Part shown: positions 13,635-22,689 of the stretch, one piece after another | Layout of the letters: every line of letters starts with the position of its first letter | Position numbering within the stretch: position 1 is the stretch's first letter | DNA from: JBCDJG01 sp038748065 | Lineage (GTDB): Bacteria; Pseudomonadota; Gammaproteobacteria; Pseudomonadales; Halieaceae | Assembly: GCA_038748065.1 (NCBI GenBank) | Contig: JBCDJG010000050.1 | Location: 1-36,519, forward strand | Direction of reading: 5' to 3' | DNA length: 36,519 bases | Translations under genes and position numbers: made by a program | The notes under the pieces: generated by a model | Database searches by the model: none | The model's input: the letters and a program-made list of their open reading frames with translations, nothing else | What the model was told of the DNA's origin: nothing

Positions 13635-16216
13635 GGAGTGGGCTCCCCCTCGGGTCCAAGGGGCTTAAATAGAATGATAAGTCCCGGCAATAGCAGCAAG
13701 GCTCCCAGCACCGCAGCGATCATGGCGACGACGGTCAACAGGCCGAAATAGATGCTGGGGTTAAAGTTCGAGAGCGTCAGGGTCAAAAAGCCAATGACAA
13801 TAGTGACCGTCGTATAGTACATCGCGCGACCAATACTGCGATGGCTGCGATACATCGCAGCCGTGTAGTCACGATCGCGTGCGAATTCCTTCTTGAAGCG
13901 GTGCACATAGTGGATGCAATCATCGACGCCGATGCCAACAACAATCGCTGCGATCGTGATCGTCATGATATCAAGCGGTATACCTACCAGACCCATGATG
14001 CCAAGCACCAGGCCTGCCGCCAGCACGTTCGGGGCCAGGGTCAGCAGTGATAACCAGAACGAGCGAAACAGCCCCATAAACATCACCAGGATGGCGAGGA
14101 AAACCGCCCCCAGTGTCAGAATCTGTGAGCGGAACAGACTCTGCAAGACGTTGTTGTACATCACGAGCATACCGGTGAACTGGACCTGCTCCGGCGCCAG
14201 ACCTACCACCTCGATGAGTTCACGGTGCAGTTTTTCCAGGAAGGCATCCCGGCGCAGCGTCTCACTGGTCTCCATCACCCGCACCGTGAGTCGCGCCTGC
14301 TGTTTGTCCTCATTGAAATAGGGCGCCACCATCATGCCCTTAATGTCCTCGGGCAGGCTTTTCTGTACCAGCGCCAGTTCAACGCCGCCAATATCGTCGC
14401 CCAGCAGATTCTTCACCACCGCGAAAACAGTCGACAGCGACAGCACCTTGCCGGTTTCCGGCTGCGCGTCGATATGGGCGTGGGCCGCATCCAGTAGCCG
14501 CATACCCTCGAGGCTGAACCAGAAGCTCGGCTCAAAGCCGGGCTCGCTGCCAAACTCGTCGAAGCCGCCGCCGAAATCATCGCCGAAGTCATCATCGAAT
14601 TCGTCGAAGCTGTCTGACTCATTGGCAAAGTCATCGCCAAGCTCGTCGAGCGGTGCTGCGTTGTTGGCGGAAGATTCTGCCAGGGGCTCCAGGCCCGGCA
14701 GCGGCAGGTCCGCATCCGGGGGTGAGAGCACGATATCCAGCGGTATGGTGCCTCCAAGCTGTGAATCGAGTAGCTCCATACCCTGGTAGATTTCCGTTTC
14801 TTCGTGGAAGTAGTCGATAAAACGGTTCTCCACCTGCAGCCGTGCGAGGCCAATAATCGTGCCCAGCACCAGCAGGCCGCTCGCGGCGAGAATCAGGCCG
14901 CGATGGTGATCCGTAAGCGAGGCAAAGGCCACGGTAATCGGCTCGCCTTGTGCGTCGTAGCGAAACGGCTGGCCCTGCGGCCACACCAGCATCAGGCACG
15001 GCACTGCGGTAAAGGCAACCAGCAAGGCCACCAGGATGCCCACGGTCATCATCAGGCCAAAGTCGATCACCGGCTGAAGGCCCGACACCAGCAGTGACAT
15101 GAAAGCGACAATGGTTGTAACACCTGTATAGACGCAGGGCACCGACATGAGCCGCACGGTCTCGCGCACGCGCAGGTAGAGATCGCCTTCGGGCTCCAGG
15201 GCGTGCAACTCGCGGTAACGAACTACCAGGTGAATGGCGACGGCGAGCGTGATAATCAGCAGCACGGCGACGAAGTTCGAGGAGATAACCGTCATGCGCC
15301 AGTCGAGGAAGCCAAGCAGGCCGAGCATGATGACGACCGTGGCCGAACAGGTCACAAGCGGGATGACCACCCAGCGCACACGCCGAAAGATCAGTGCCAG
15401 CACCACCAGCATGATGCCAAGAATAGCGCTGCCAAACGTGACCAGGTCACTGCGCACGAAACTCACCATATCCGCGGCGATCATGGGCACACCGCCTACA
15501 AACAGCTGCGCGTCATCGGTGTAGCGGGCAGCCACCGCTCGCACGCTGCTAACCAGCTGACTCTGCCGTTCCAGTGCGATCGCGGTATGCGCTTTGAAGG
15601 CGGTTTCGGAAGTGACAAGGGCAGCGCGGCCATTGGCATCGAGCTCGCCATTGCGTGCTGACTTGCGCAGCGCTTCCCGTTCGGACAACAGCGTGAAATA
15701 CCGCTCGTCGCGCTGCAGATTGATCTGCACCGCACTGAGCTGGCCGTCGCGGCTGGCCAGCAGGTCGGCATAAATCGGGCTGGTCGTCAGCTCCTTAAGC
15801 ACCAATTCGCGGTCGATGCCCGGGTCGCGCAGGCTGGGGAGCGGATCAGGTGAGGTGATATCCGACAAAGACACCGGCGGGCTTTCCAGCAGGGGCACGT
15901 CCAGCGCGGTCACAACCGAGGACACACCCTCGATACCTCGCAGCTCAGCCGCGAGGCTGTCCAGCGCGTCCAGAGACTCATCCGCAAGCAGCGCGCCCCT
16001 GGGCTGCCAGGTGATCAGCACAAAGTCCTCCGCCGCATAGTCGCGACCTACCTCGCGGAAAAACTCCAGAGACGGATCGCCCTGCAGCATCAGCGAGTCC
16101 GCCGAGGCATCCAGCTTGATCTTTGGCGTCTGGCTCGCCGCCAGCGCAACCAGCAGTAAAAGCAGCGTCAGCGTGACCCAGGGCCTGCGCAATACCAGGC
16201 CCTCGTAAAGTTTCAT
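13631..16216 (-). CDS. RND/MMPL-family exporter (HAE3-like)
   Basis: The 861-residue inner-membrane protein has two repeats of the RND fold: TM1 (WVTLTLLLLLVALAAS), a periplasmic domain, and TM2-6 including FVAVLLIITLAVAIHLVVRYRE. A second periplasmic domain is followed by TM7-12 with AAIVVGIGVDDCIHYVHRFKKE, the polar segment of MMPL-type transporters, and TIVIGFLTLTLSNF. No MFP or OMP partner is adjacent, as is normal for HAE3/MmpL-like lipid or hopanoid exporters. The second loop carries a strongly acidic Phe/Gly/Asp tract (about residues 519-570) that is unusual. The ATG at 16216 lies 7 bp after mpl; GTG 16231 is an alternative overlapping mpl. The substrate is unknown. Confidence 0.9.
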   Translation of the reverse strand: MKLYEGLVLRRPWVTLTLLLLLVALAASQTPKIKLDASADSLMLQGDPSLEFFREVGRDYAAEDFVLITWQPRGALLADESLDALDSLAAELRGIEGVSSVVTALDVPLLESPPVSLSDITSPDPLPSLRDPGIDRELVLKELTTSPIYADLLASRDGQLSAVQINLQRDERYFTLLSEREALRKSARNGELDANGRAALVTSETAFKAHTAIALERQSQLVSSVRAVAARYTDDAQLFVGGVPMIAADMVSFVRSDLVTFGSAILGIMLVVLALIFRRVRWVVIPLVTCSATVVIMLGLLGFLDWRMTVISSNFVAVLLIITLAVAIHLVVRYRELHALEPEGDLYLRVRETVRLMSVPCVYTGVTTIVAFMSLLVSGLQPVIDFGLMMTVGILVALLVAFTAVPCLMLVWPQGQPFRYDAQGEPITVAFASLTDHHRGLILAASGLLVLGTIIGLARLQVENRFIDYFHEETEIYQGMELLDSQLGGTIPLDIVLSPPDADLPLPGLEPLAESSANNAAPLDELGDDFANESDSFDEFDDDFGDDFGGGFDEFGSEPGFEPSFWFSLEGMRLLDAAHAHIDAQPETGKVLSLSTVFAVVKNLLGDDIGGVELALVQKSLPEDIKGMMVAPYFNEDKQQARLTVRVMETSETLRRDAFLEKLHRELIEVVGLAPEQVQFTGMLVMYNNVLQSLFRSQILTLGAVFLAILVMFMGLFRSFWLSLLTLAPNVLAAGLVLGIMGLVGIPLDIMTITIAAIVVGIGVDDCIHYVHRFKKEFARDRDYTAAMYRSHRSIGRAMYYTTVTIVIGFLTLTLSNFNPSIYFGLLTVVAMIAAVLGALLLLPGLIILFKPLGPEGEPTP

Positions 16217-16223
16217 CGTCTGC

Positions 16224-17606
16224 TCACTCACTGCCGCAATCCTCGGCCAAGGCTTGCACCAAGCGCTGGTGGACACCACCGAAGCTGCCGTTGCTCATGA
16301 TCACAACCTCATCGCCGGGACGGGTTTCCGCGCAGACGTCGTCGATCAAGCCATCGAGATCTGTGGCCAGCTGCGCCGGCACCGGGCTGGCCGCCACCAC
16401 GTCATCCAGCGACCAATCAAGGCCTGGCGGCTGAAACCAGTACACCCGATCAGCCGCCGCCGTTGCGCCAGCAAGACCTTCTCGATGCTGGCCCATGCGC
16501 ATGGTGTTGGAACGAGGTTCTACGAGCGCAATCAGACGGCCAACCTGACCTGCACGGCGGGCCCTCAGCCCTTCCAGGGTCGTCGCGATAGCGGTGGGGT
16601 GATGAGCAAAATCATCGTAGACGGTGACGCCCGCTACCTCCCCAAGACGCTCCAACCGGCGCTTCACGCCGCGAAAGGCCGCCAGGGCCGCAGCTGCAAC
16701 CGCCGGGGACACGCCCACGTGTGCGGCCGCCGCCATGGCCGCCAAGGCGTTTTCGACATTGTGTCGTCCGCAGTGTTGCCAGTGCACCTCTACCGGCTCA
16801 AATCTGTCGTGCTTGACGGCAAAGCTACTGCCATCCTCGGTGATCAATTCCGCTTGCCAGTTTCCGCCCTTGAGGCCAAAGGACGCGGTATCACTCCAGC
16901 AGCCCATCGCCAGTGTCTCGTCGATGGCCGGCACGCCTGCGGGGTGAATGATCTGCCCGTCTCCGGGTACCGTGCGAACCAGATGGTGAAACTGGCGCTG
17001 GATGTCAGCGAGAGATCCGAAGATATCCGCGTGATCGAATTCAAGATTATTGAGGGTCAGGGTACGTGGCCGATAGTGTACGAACTTGGAGCGCTTGTCG
17101 AAAAAGGCGGAGTCATACTCGTCGGCTTCAACCACAAAGAAATCGGAAGCACCTGCACGAGCCGACACGCCGAAATCCGCCGGCACTCCGCCAATCAGGA
17201 AGCCAGGCGCCATACCGGCGTACTCCAGTATCCAGGCGAGCATACTGCTGGTGGTCGTCTTGCCGTGGGTACCCGATACCGCCAATACCCACTTATCGGC
17301 CAGCAGCCTTTCCGCCAGCCACTGCGGCCCGGAGGTATAGGTCAGCCCCGCGTTGAGCAGGTATTCCACCGCCGCGTTGCCTCGTGACAGGGCGTTGCCA
17401 ACAACGACACAGTCCGGCGCGGGCTGCAGGTGTTCAGGCTCATAGCCCTGCATCAGTTCAATGCCAGCAGCGGCCAGTTGATCGCTCATGGGGGGGTAAA
17501 CATTGGCGTCGGAGCCGGTCACGCGGTAGCCCAGTTCCCGGGCCAGCAGGGCGATGCCGCCCATAAAGGTACCGCAGATGCCCAGTATATGTATGTGCTT
17601 GGTCAA
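16224..17606 (-). CDS. mpl: UDP-N-acetylmuramate:L-alanyl-gamma-D-glutamyl-meso-diaminopimelate ligase
   Basis: Mpl recycles cell-wall tripeptide by ligating it to UDP-MurNAc, using ATP, in the cytoplasm. The protein shows HIHILGICGTFMGGIALLAR, GSDANVYPPMSDQL, the P-loop VSGTHGKTTTSSML and VYDDFAHHPTAI, all typical of Mpl rather than MurC. I choose TTG 17606, which has AAGGAG five bases upstream and matches the family N-terminus; GTG 17612 would overlap that ribosome site. Length is about 460 residues. It is divergent from the phosphofructokinase gene and first of a tight unit with the RND exporter and the Lon-domain protein. Confidence 0.95.
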   Translation of the reverse strand: MTKHIHILGICGTFMGGIALLARELGYRVTGSDANVYPPMSDQLAAAGIELMQGYEPEHLQPAPDCVVVGNALSRGNAAVEYLLNAGLTYTSGPQWLAERLLADKWVLAVSGTHGKTTTSSMLAWILEYAGMAPGFLIGGVPADFGVSARAGASDFFVVEADEYDSAFFDKRSKFVHYRPRTLTLNNLEFDHADIFGSLADIQRQFHHLVRTVPGDGQIIHPAGVPAIDETLAMGCWSDTASFGLKGGNWQAELITEDGSSFAVKHDRFEPVEVHWQHCGRHNVENALAAMAAAAHVGVSPAVAAAALAAFRGVKRRLERLGEVAGVTVYDDFAHHPTAIATTLEGLRARRAGQVGRLIALVEPRSNTMRMGQHREGLAGATAAADRVYWFQPPGLDWSLDDVVAASPVPAQLATDLDGLIDDVCAETRPGDEVVIMSNGSFGGVHQRLVQALAEDCGSE

Positions 17607-17782
17607 GCTCACTCCTTACGTGGCGGCACATGGTAGCACGCACCCCCCGTGAACACATGAAGGTCGCCTACCCAGAAATTGCTCGATTCGTTCCACAGCC
17701 TCGCGCAATTCACGTATGATCGTGCCCGACTCAATAAGTTTCCGGATGGGCGTCGGCTCATCCATTGATACGGAATCCCCGC

Positions 17783-19054
17783 ATGCCCTCCACGCCCAAG
17801 CAGAACGCGTTCTACGCTCAATCTGGCGGTGTTACTGCAGTGATCAACGCTTCGGCCTGTGGCGTCATTGAAACCGCCCGCCAGCATCGCGACCGGATCG
17901 GCAAGGTCTATGCCGGACGCAATGGCATCATCGGCGCACTGCGTGAGGAACTGATCGACACCAGCAAGGAGAGCGCCGCTGCCATCCGCGGCCTCAAACA
18001 CACGCCCTCGGGCGCCTTCGGTTCCTGCCGCCACAAATTGAAAAGCCTGGAGGAAGACCGCGAGGAATACGAACGCCTGATTGAGGTATTTCGCGCACAC
18101 AATATCGGCTACTTCTTTTACAACGGCGGCGGCGATTCCGCCGACACCTGTTTAAAGGTCTCACAGCTCAGCGCATCGCTTGGCTACCCGCTCAAGGCTA
18201 TCCACGTACCAAAAACCATCGACAACGATCTGCCGCTGACGGATAACTGCCCCGGCTTTGGCTCCGTTGCCAAATACATCGCCGTCTCAACCAGGGAGGC
18301 GGCCATGGATGTAGCCTCCATGTGCGAAACCTCAACCAAGGTCTTCATTCTCGAGGCTATGGGCCGTCACGCCGGCTGGATCGCAGCGGCCGCGGGCCTT
18401 GCGGCAGAGCAGGAAGGCGACGCACCGCACATCATTCTGTTTCCCGAGATCGCCTTTAACCGCGAGCGCTTTCTGGCCCGGGTCAAGCGCTGTGTTCGTC
18501 GCTATGGCTACTGCGTCATCGTCGCCTCAGAGGGCGCACAAACTGCCGATGGCTCCTTTCTCGCTGACGCAGGCGGTACAGATGCTTTCGGCCATACGCA
18601 GCTCGGCGGCCTCGCGCCCTACCTCGCTGACATGATCAAAGCGGAATTTGGCTACAAGTATCACTGGGCGGTGGCGGATTACCTGCAGCGTTCGGCGCGC
18701 CATATCGCCTCCCAGGTGGATGTCGATCAGGCCTATGCGCTCGGTACCGCCGCTGTGGACATGGCCCTGGCCGGCAAGAACGCGGTCATGCCCTGCATCG
18801 TGCGCGGTAAAGGCAAGCGCTACCGCTGGTCCATTGGCGAGGCGCCCCTGGACCAGGTCGCCAACCAGGAAAAAATGATGCCGCGCAGCTATATCACCCG
18901 CGACGGTTTTGGCATAACCGAGGCCGCGCGCGACTACCTGGCACCGCTGATCCAGGGCGAGGCCTATCCACCCTACCAGCACGGTTTGCCAAAGTACGTG
19001 ACGCTGAAAAACACGCTCGTGCCACGCAAGCTGAAGCGCCGTTTCAGAATCTAG
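17783..19054 (+). CDS. pfp: 6-phosphofructokinase, pyrophosphate-dependent type
   Basis: This enzyme interconverts fructose 6-phosphate and fructose 1,6-bisphosphate. In the 423-residue protein the phosphoryl-donor site reads GGGDSADT (115-122), with Asp118 where ATP enzymes have Gly, and PKTIDND with Lys144 where ATP enzymes have Gly. Both are the classical signs of pyrophosphate use, which makes the reaction reversible. MGRHAGWIAAA follows, as in the family. The first residue of the usual GG(D/N)DS motif is Gly here. Start ATG 17783 is preferred over TTG 17765 on homology to FYAQSGGVTAVINAS-type starts. TATGAT at 17715-17720 could be a -10. The pyrophosphatase gene follows 73 bp downstream. 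Confidence 0.93.
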   Translation: MPSTPKQNAFYAQSGGVTAVINASACGVIETARQHRDRIGKVYAGRNGIIGALREELIDTSKESAAAIRGLKHTPSGAFGSCRHKLKSLEEDREEYERLIEVFRAHNIGYFFYNGGGDSADTCLKVSQLSASLGYPLKAIHVPKTIDNDLPLTDNCPGFGSVAKYIAVSTREAAMDVASMCETSTKVFILEAMGRHAGWIAAAAGLAAEQEGDAPHIILFPEIAFNRERFLARVKRCVRRYGYCVIVASEGAQTADGSFLADAGGTDAFGHTQLGGLAPYLADMIKAEFGYKYHWAVADYLQRSARHIASQVDVDQAYALGTAAVDMALAGKNAVMPCIVRGKGKRYRWSIGEAPLDQVANQEKMMPRSYITRDGFGITEAARDYLAPLIQGEAYPPYQHGLPKYVTLKNTLVPRKLKRRFRI

Positions 19055-19127
19055 CGTCGGGTGCGGAAATCCCGCAGCGTTACCTGTACAATGCGCGCCC
19101 GGATGTGGCACACACGAGGTTTAATTT

Positions 19128-19772
19128 ATGTACAGCAATAAAGATTTCAATCGCTGGCGCCGGCACCCCTGGCACGGTTTGCACGCGCAGGCCGATGACG
19201 CGGCCCAGGATATCGTCCAGGTCTACGTGGAAATGACGCCCGACGACGTGGTCAAGTACGAGTTGGACAAGGGCTCAGGCTTCCTGATGGTCGACCGCCC
19301 GCAGCGCACCAGCTCTCGCCCGCCGGCTCTCTACGGTTTCATCCCGCGCACCTACTGCGCCGAGGAAGTCGCCAAGCGCTGCCCCGAGGTTGCAGAAGCC
19401 GACGGCGATCCGCTGGATATCTGTGTGTTTTCCGAGCGTCACATTACGCGGGCCGACATCGTACTCCAGGCGCGCGTCGTCGGCGGCATTCAGATGATCG
19501 ACGACGGCGAAGCTGACGACAAGATCGTCGCCGTACTTGAGGGCGATAACATCTGGGGAGATGTACACGACATCAGTGATCTGCCCCAGATCAAGACCGA
19601 GCGCCTGCAGCACTACTTCTCGACCTACAAGATGGTCCCCGGCAAGGAGATCGACATCAAGGTCGACACCGTCTACGGCCGCGACGAGGCACTGCAGGTC
19701 ATTGCTGCAGCGGAAAAAGACTACTGGAACCACTACGGCTACCTGCACGAGCAGCCCAGCACAGACGCTTAG
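19128..19772 (+). CDS. ppa: Soluble inorganic pyrophosphatase (family I)
   Basis: The enzyme hydrolyses pyrophosphate to phosphate in the cytoplasm, pulling biosynthetic reactions forward. The 214-residue protein has the family signature DGDPLDICVFSE (D92, D94, D97) plus ADDKIVAV with the downstream Asp ligands, YGFIPRTYC, and EKDYWNHYGYL near the end. It is slightly longer than the 175-residue E. coli enzyme because of an N-terminal extension and an insert (EEVAKRCPEVAEA). The ATG is preceded by GAGG. It follows pfp on the same strand, so a PPi-consuming kinase and a PPi-destroying enzyme are side by side. It converges with the M15 peptidase gene over a hairpin region. Confidence 0.95.
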   Translation: MYSNKDFNRWRRHPWHGLHAQADDAAQDIVQVYVEMTPDDVVKYELDKGSGFLMVDRPQRTSSRPPALYGFIPRTYCAEEVAKRCPEVAEADGDPLDICVFSERHITRADIVLQARVVGGIQMIDDGEADDKIVAVLEGDNIWGDVHDISDLPQIKTERLQHYFSTYKMVPGKEIDIKVDTVYGRDEALQVIAAAEKDYWNHYGYLHEQPSTDA

Positions 19773-19786
19773 CAGCAAAGCAAACT

Positions 19787-19808
19787 CGCGGCCCCGCTAT
19801 GGGCCGCG
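19787..19808 (+). terminator. Hairpin between convergent ppa and M15 peptidase genes
   Basis: CGCGGCCC-CGCTAT-GGGCCGCG gives an 8-bp perfect stem with a 6-nt loop just after ppa. No T-run follows on the plus strand, so it may act with Rho or mainly protect the 3' end. Confidence 0.5.
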
Positions 19809-19828
19809 CACCCTCATTCGTTACAGCC

Positions 19829-19861
19829 TGCCCCGTAGCGCCGCAAAGCGCTCACGGGGCA
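19829..19861 (-). terminator. Long hairpin overlapping the end of the M15 peptidase gene
   Basis: TGCCCCGT-AGCGC-CGCAAA-GCGCT-C-ACGGGGCA forms a 13-bp stem with one bulge, covering the peptidase stop codon (19852-19854). No clear T-run follows on the minus strand. It is a likely 3'-end structure. Confidence 0.5.
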
Positions 19862-20544
19862 CACCAATCTTTGGGCACCGTAATGTAGCGGGCCATGATC
19901 TCATCGAGGCGGGCCTCTATGTCGGCGCGCAGTGCAAGATCACGGTCTTGCCACGCGTCCAGCAGCATCTCAACCGTCAGCGCCTGCTCGCAGGCCATTG
20001 CCAGTGGCGCGTAGCTGAGGTGCCAGCGCTCCACCGCAACGCCACCGCGATCAACCGCGTAGGGGCGGTAAAAGCCCTCTGACGTCGCACTCGCCATCTG
20101 TGCATCCAACCAGGTGTGAAGGCCATCAAACACCCCGCCAGCTGCTACTTCGTCAGGCGTCAGCTGCACGCAATAGTCCGCCGGCACGCTGCCAGCATCA
20201 TAGACATCGAGATCAGTGCCCCAGTGATGTCGCGAGGCACCCGGCAAGGCGGAGTAGCGCAAAATAGCCGCCAGCCGGCCGCGGGCGTCGAGACTATCGA
20301 GATCGACGGGGCCGCCGGCATCATCGTGCACCGGCCGCTGGCCCCGCGCCTTGCCGTTGAAAATTGCGAGCTGACGATCGAAGGAGCGATAAGAGGAGGC
20401 AACAGCCAGATCGAAGCCCGCATCTCGCGCCCTCGACTTCAGCTGCTGAAAAGCATCGGCTACAGGCGCCAACAGGCGATGTCCGCCAGGCAGCTCCACC
20501 AGCTGGCCCTCCTCTCGGCCCGTTAGCCACGCGGGGTCAACCAC
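19852..20544 (-). CDS. M15-family D-alanyl-D-alanine carboxypeptidase-like protein (VanY type)
   Basis: The 230-residue protein has the zinc motif SRHHWGTDLDVYD (SxHxxGxAxD-like, with His and Asp ligands) and the distal ERWHLSYAPLA with the third His, as in VanY/DdcY peptidases acting on peptidoglycan stem peptides. SSYRSFDRQLAIFNGK is also typical. No signal peptide is obvious at the chosen GTG start (20544), so export is uncertain; some family members act on other substrates. The start lies 3 bp after the sfsA stop, and its ribosome site GGAGG is inside the sfsA end. The unit order is aminotransferase-sfsA-this gene. Confidence 0.88.
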   Translation of the reverse strand: MVDPAWLTGREEGQLVELPGGHRLLAPVADAFQQLKSRARDAGFDLAVASSYRSFDRQLAIFNGKARGQRPVHDDAGGPVDLDSLDARGRLAAILRYSALPGASRHHWGTDLDVYDAGSVPADYCVQLTPDEVAAGGVFDGLHTWLDAQMASATSEGFYRPYAVDRGGVAVERWHLSYAPLAMACEQALTVEMLLDAWQDRDLALRADIEARLDEIMARYITVPKDWCAP

Positions 20545-20547
20545 GCC

Positions 20548-21258
20548 CTATTCCTCCGCGTCCACGCTGAAGGGCAGCGGCCGAGCCAGCGTCACGCCAG
20601 CGGTCGTCACCTCCGAGCCCCAGGCCAAGACCTCAACGCCGGCCTGCTCGGCCTCAAGCAGGGCCTCGCGGTAGCGTGGGTCAATGTCACCCGCAGCGCA
20701 TACGCGACAAATGCCTTCGTGAAAGGCGCAGTAGAACATGATGGCCCGGCAACGAGGGCCGACCACCGCGGCGAGCTCCGCCAAGTGCTTGCGGCCGCGC
20801 TCGCTCACCGCATCAGGGAAAGCGCCCAGGCCGTCACTGCGGCACAGGGTCACACATTTAACCTCCACATAGACCTCGCCCGCAGCGCCAGCAAGGTATA
20901 GATCAGCGCGGCTGTTTTGGCCGTACTTCACTTCAGCGCGTATATCGCAATAGCCTTCAAAGCCAGGGATACGGCCGGCCTCGAAGGCCTCGCGCACGAC
21001 ACGATTGGCCAGGGCCGAGTGAATACAGGCCATGCCCTGCACAGTCTCCACCAGCTCCCAGGTGTAGGCATATTTGCGCTTCGGCGAGTCGCTGTGGGAG
21101 AGCCAGACGCGCGCGCCCGCCGGTGCACACCCGGTCATGGCACCGGTGTTCGGGCAGTGAACGGTCATTGAGGAGCCATCACTCAGGCTGACATCCGCCA
21201 GAAAGCGCTTGTAGCGACGCTCGAGACGCGCCTCACGCAAGGGGCCAAACGCTGTCAA
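20548..21258 (-). CDS. sfsA: SfsA family protein (sugar fermentation stimulation protein A)
   Basis: The 236-residue protein contains the SfsA hallmarks LERRYKRFLADVSL, VHCPNTGAMTGC, KRKYAYTWELVE and VEVKCVTLCRSDG...FPDAVSERGRKHL. The C-terminal half resembles a restriction-endonuclease-like PD-(D/E)XK fold (ADLYLAGAAGEVYVEVKCVTL). In E. coli it was linked to maltose gene expression and DNA binding; the true activity is not settled. It starts with TTG, overlapping the aminotransferase stop by 4 bases (TTGA) with GGAG upstream, so it is translationally coupled. Confidence 0.93.
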   Translation of the reverse strand: MTAFGPLREARLERRYKRFLADVSLSDGSSMTVHCPNTGAMTGCAPAGARVWLSHSDSPKRKYAYTWELVETVQGMACIHSALANRVVREAFEAGRIPGFEGYCDIRAEVKYGQNSRADLYLAGAAGEVYVEVKCVTLCRSDGLGAFPDAVSERGRKHLAELAAVVGPRCRAIMFYCAFHEGICRVCAAGDIDPRYREALLEAEQAGVEVLAWGSEVTTAGVTLARPLPFSVDAEE

Positions 21259-22424
21259 CTCAGCACTCCAGCCAGGCGCTGCACCGCCTCCTCGAGCCGC
21301 GCCATGCCGGTGGTATAAGAGAAGCGGATATGGCGGCTGGCTTCATGCTGCCCAAAATCCAGCCCCGGCGTCAGCGCCACCCCGTGATCCTCCAGCAGGC
21401 TCATGCAAAACGCCTGGCTGTCTGAGGTGAAGCGCGCCGCGTCGGCATAAATATAGAAGGCACCATCGGGGCTGCAGGGCACGTCAAAGCCCAGCGACTG
21501 AACCGCCGGCACCAGAAAATCGCGCCGCTGCCTGAAAATGTCCCGGCGCTCATCAAGGATCGCGCGACACGCCGGTGTGAAACCCGCTAGCGCTGCGTAC
21601 TGAGCCATCGTGGACATCGAAATGAACAGATTCTGGGCGAGCTTCTCCATTTCGCGCACAGCGGGCTCGGGCGCCACCAGCCAGCCCAGGCGCCAACCGG
21701 TCATCCCAAAATACTTGGAAAAACTGTTGATGACGAAGGCGTCATCGTCAATCTCCAGAATGGACTGAGCAGCACGCTCGTAGACCAGGCCATGATAGAT
21801 TTCGTCGACCACAAGGTGGCCCCTGCGCGCGCGGACCGACGCCGAAAGTGCGGCCAGTTCATCACGCGACAAGAGCGTGCCTGTCGGATTGGCCGGTGAG
21901 GCAACAATGGCACCCACGGTATTGGCCTGCCAGTGGGCGTCAACGAGGGGTGCCGTGAGCTGGTAACGCGAATCCGCGCCCGTTGGCACCAGCTGGCCAC
22001 ACCCCTCCACCAGGCGCAAAAAGTGCCGATTGCAGGGGTAACCGGGGTCGGCCATCAGCATGCCCTCGCCCGGGCTCATGAGCAGTGAGGCGATCAAGAG
22101 TAGCGCCCCGGAGGCGCCCGGTGTCACGAGAATGCGCTCGGGGCCAATGTCCAGCCCGTACTCGCTGGCGTAGTAGGCAGAGAGTGCCTCGCGTAGCGCC
22201 GGAATACCGGCTGCCTCTGAATAATGCGTGGCACCGCGCGCGAGTGCCGCGCGCCCGGCCTCGACGATGGGAGCGGCTGTTGCAAAGTCCGGCTCACCCG
22301 CCGCCAGGTGCACGATGTCTCGGCCTGCTCGCTCCAGCTCGGTGGCCCGCGCCAGCACTTCGACAACCCGAAAGGGTTCGATCTCCGCGACTCTGTCAGC
22401 AAAGCCGCTGTCTATCCCTGGCAT
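21255..22424 (-). CDS. Class I/II pyridoxal-phosphate aminotransferase
   Basis: The 389-residue fold-type I aminotransferase has HLAAGEPDF near the N-terminus, SPANPTGT (Asn179), VVDEIYHGLVY (Asp207, Tyr210), the PLP-binding lysine NSFSKYFGMTGWRLGW (Lys237), and RHIRFSYTTG with the substrate-carboxylate Arg near 372. It is close to the aspartate/alanine or aromatic aminotransferase group, but the amino acid cannot be fixed from sequence. ATG 22424 is chosen on homology (the longer frame from 22466 adds an unlikely tail). It is the first gene of the minus-strand unit with sfsA and the M15 peptidase, and divergent from dksA. Confidence 0.92.
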   Translation of the reverse strand: MPGIDSGFADRVAEIEPFRVVEVLARATELERAGRDIVHLAAGEPDFATAAPIVEAGRAALARGATHYSEAAGIPALREALSAYYASEYGLDIGPERILVTPGASGALLLIASLLMSPGEGMLMADPGYPCNRHFLRLVEGCGQLVPTGADSRYQLTAPLVDAHWQANTVGAIVASPANPTGTLLSRDELAALSASVRARRGHLVVDEIYHGLVYERAAQSILEIDDDAFVINSFSKYFGMTGWRLGWLVAPEPAVREMEKLAQNLFISMSTMAQYAALAGFTPACRAILDERRDIFRQRRDFLVPAVQSLGFDVPCSPDGAFYIYADAARFTSDSQAFCMSLLEDHGVALTPGLDFGQHEASRHIRFSYTTGMARLEEAVQRLAGVLS

Positions 22425-22689
22425 GCAATTTCGGCCCTTTTCAGCGTCAGCGCGGTATTCTAGCAAGTGCCTTCGGCGGTGTCAGAGCGCCCTTTAGGGG
22501 CTTCCGGCGAACCTGAAAAAATTTATTGCAAGAGTGGCGCACCCCCAAGCTTTCTGGTAGCTTCACCGCCCTTAACGCGTAGGGCTCACGGGCTCCAACC
22601 CGGAACGTGGGCCCCGCGAACTGTGAGTCATGTCGCGCGCGATGACCTGAGTGACAATTGCACGCGACATCAGTATGGGGAGCCTGACC

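Noticed and set aside
16254..17387. Long open frame of 377 codons on the plus strand
   Set aside because: It lies fully antisense to mpl, which has all family motifs. The frame's protein has no recognisable domains and reflects high GC.
18527..19111. 194-codon minus-strand frame
   Set aside because: Antisense to the phosphofructokinase gene and its 3' flank; no ribosome site or family match.
22425..22689. Terminator, sRNA or riboswitch in the gap before dksA
   Set aside because: Some GC-rich inverted pieces exist, but no stable hairpin plus T-run or conserved motif could be supported.
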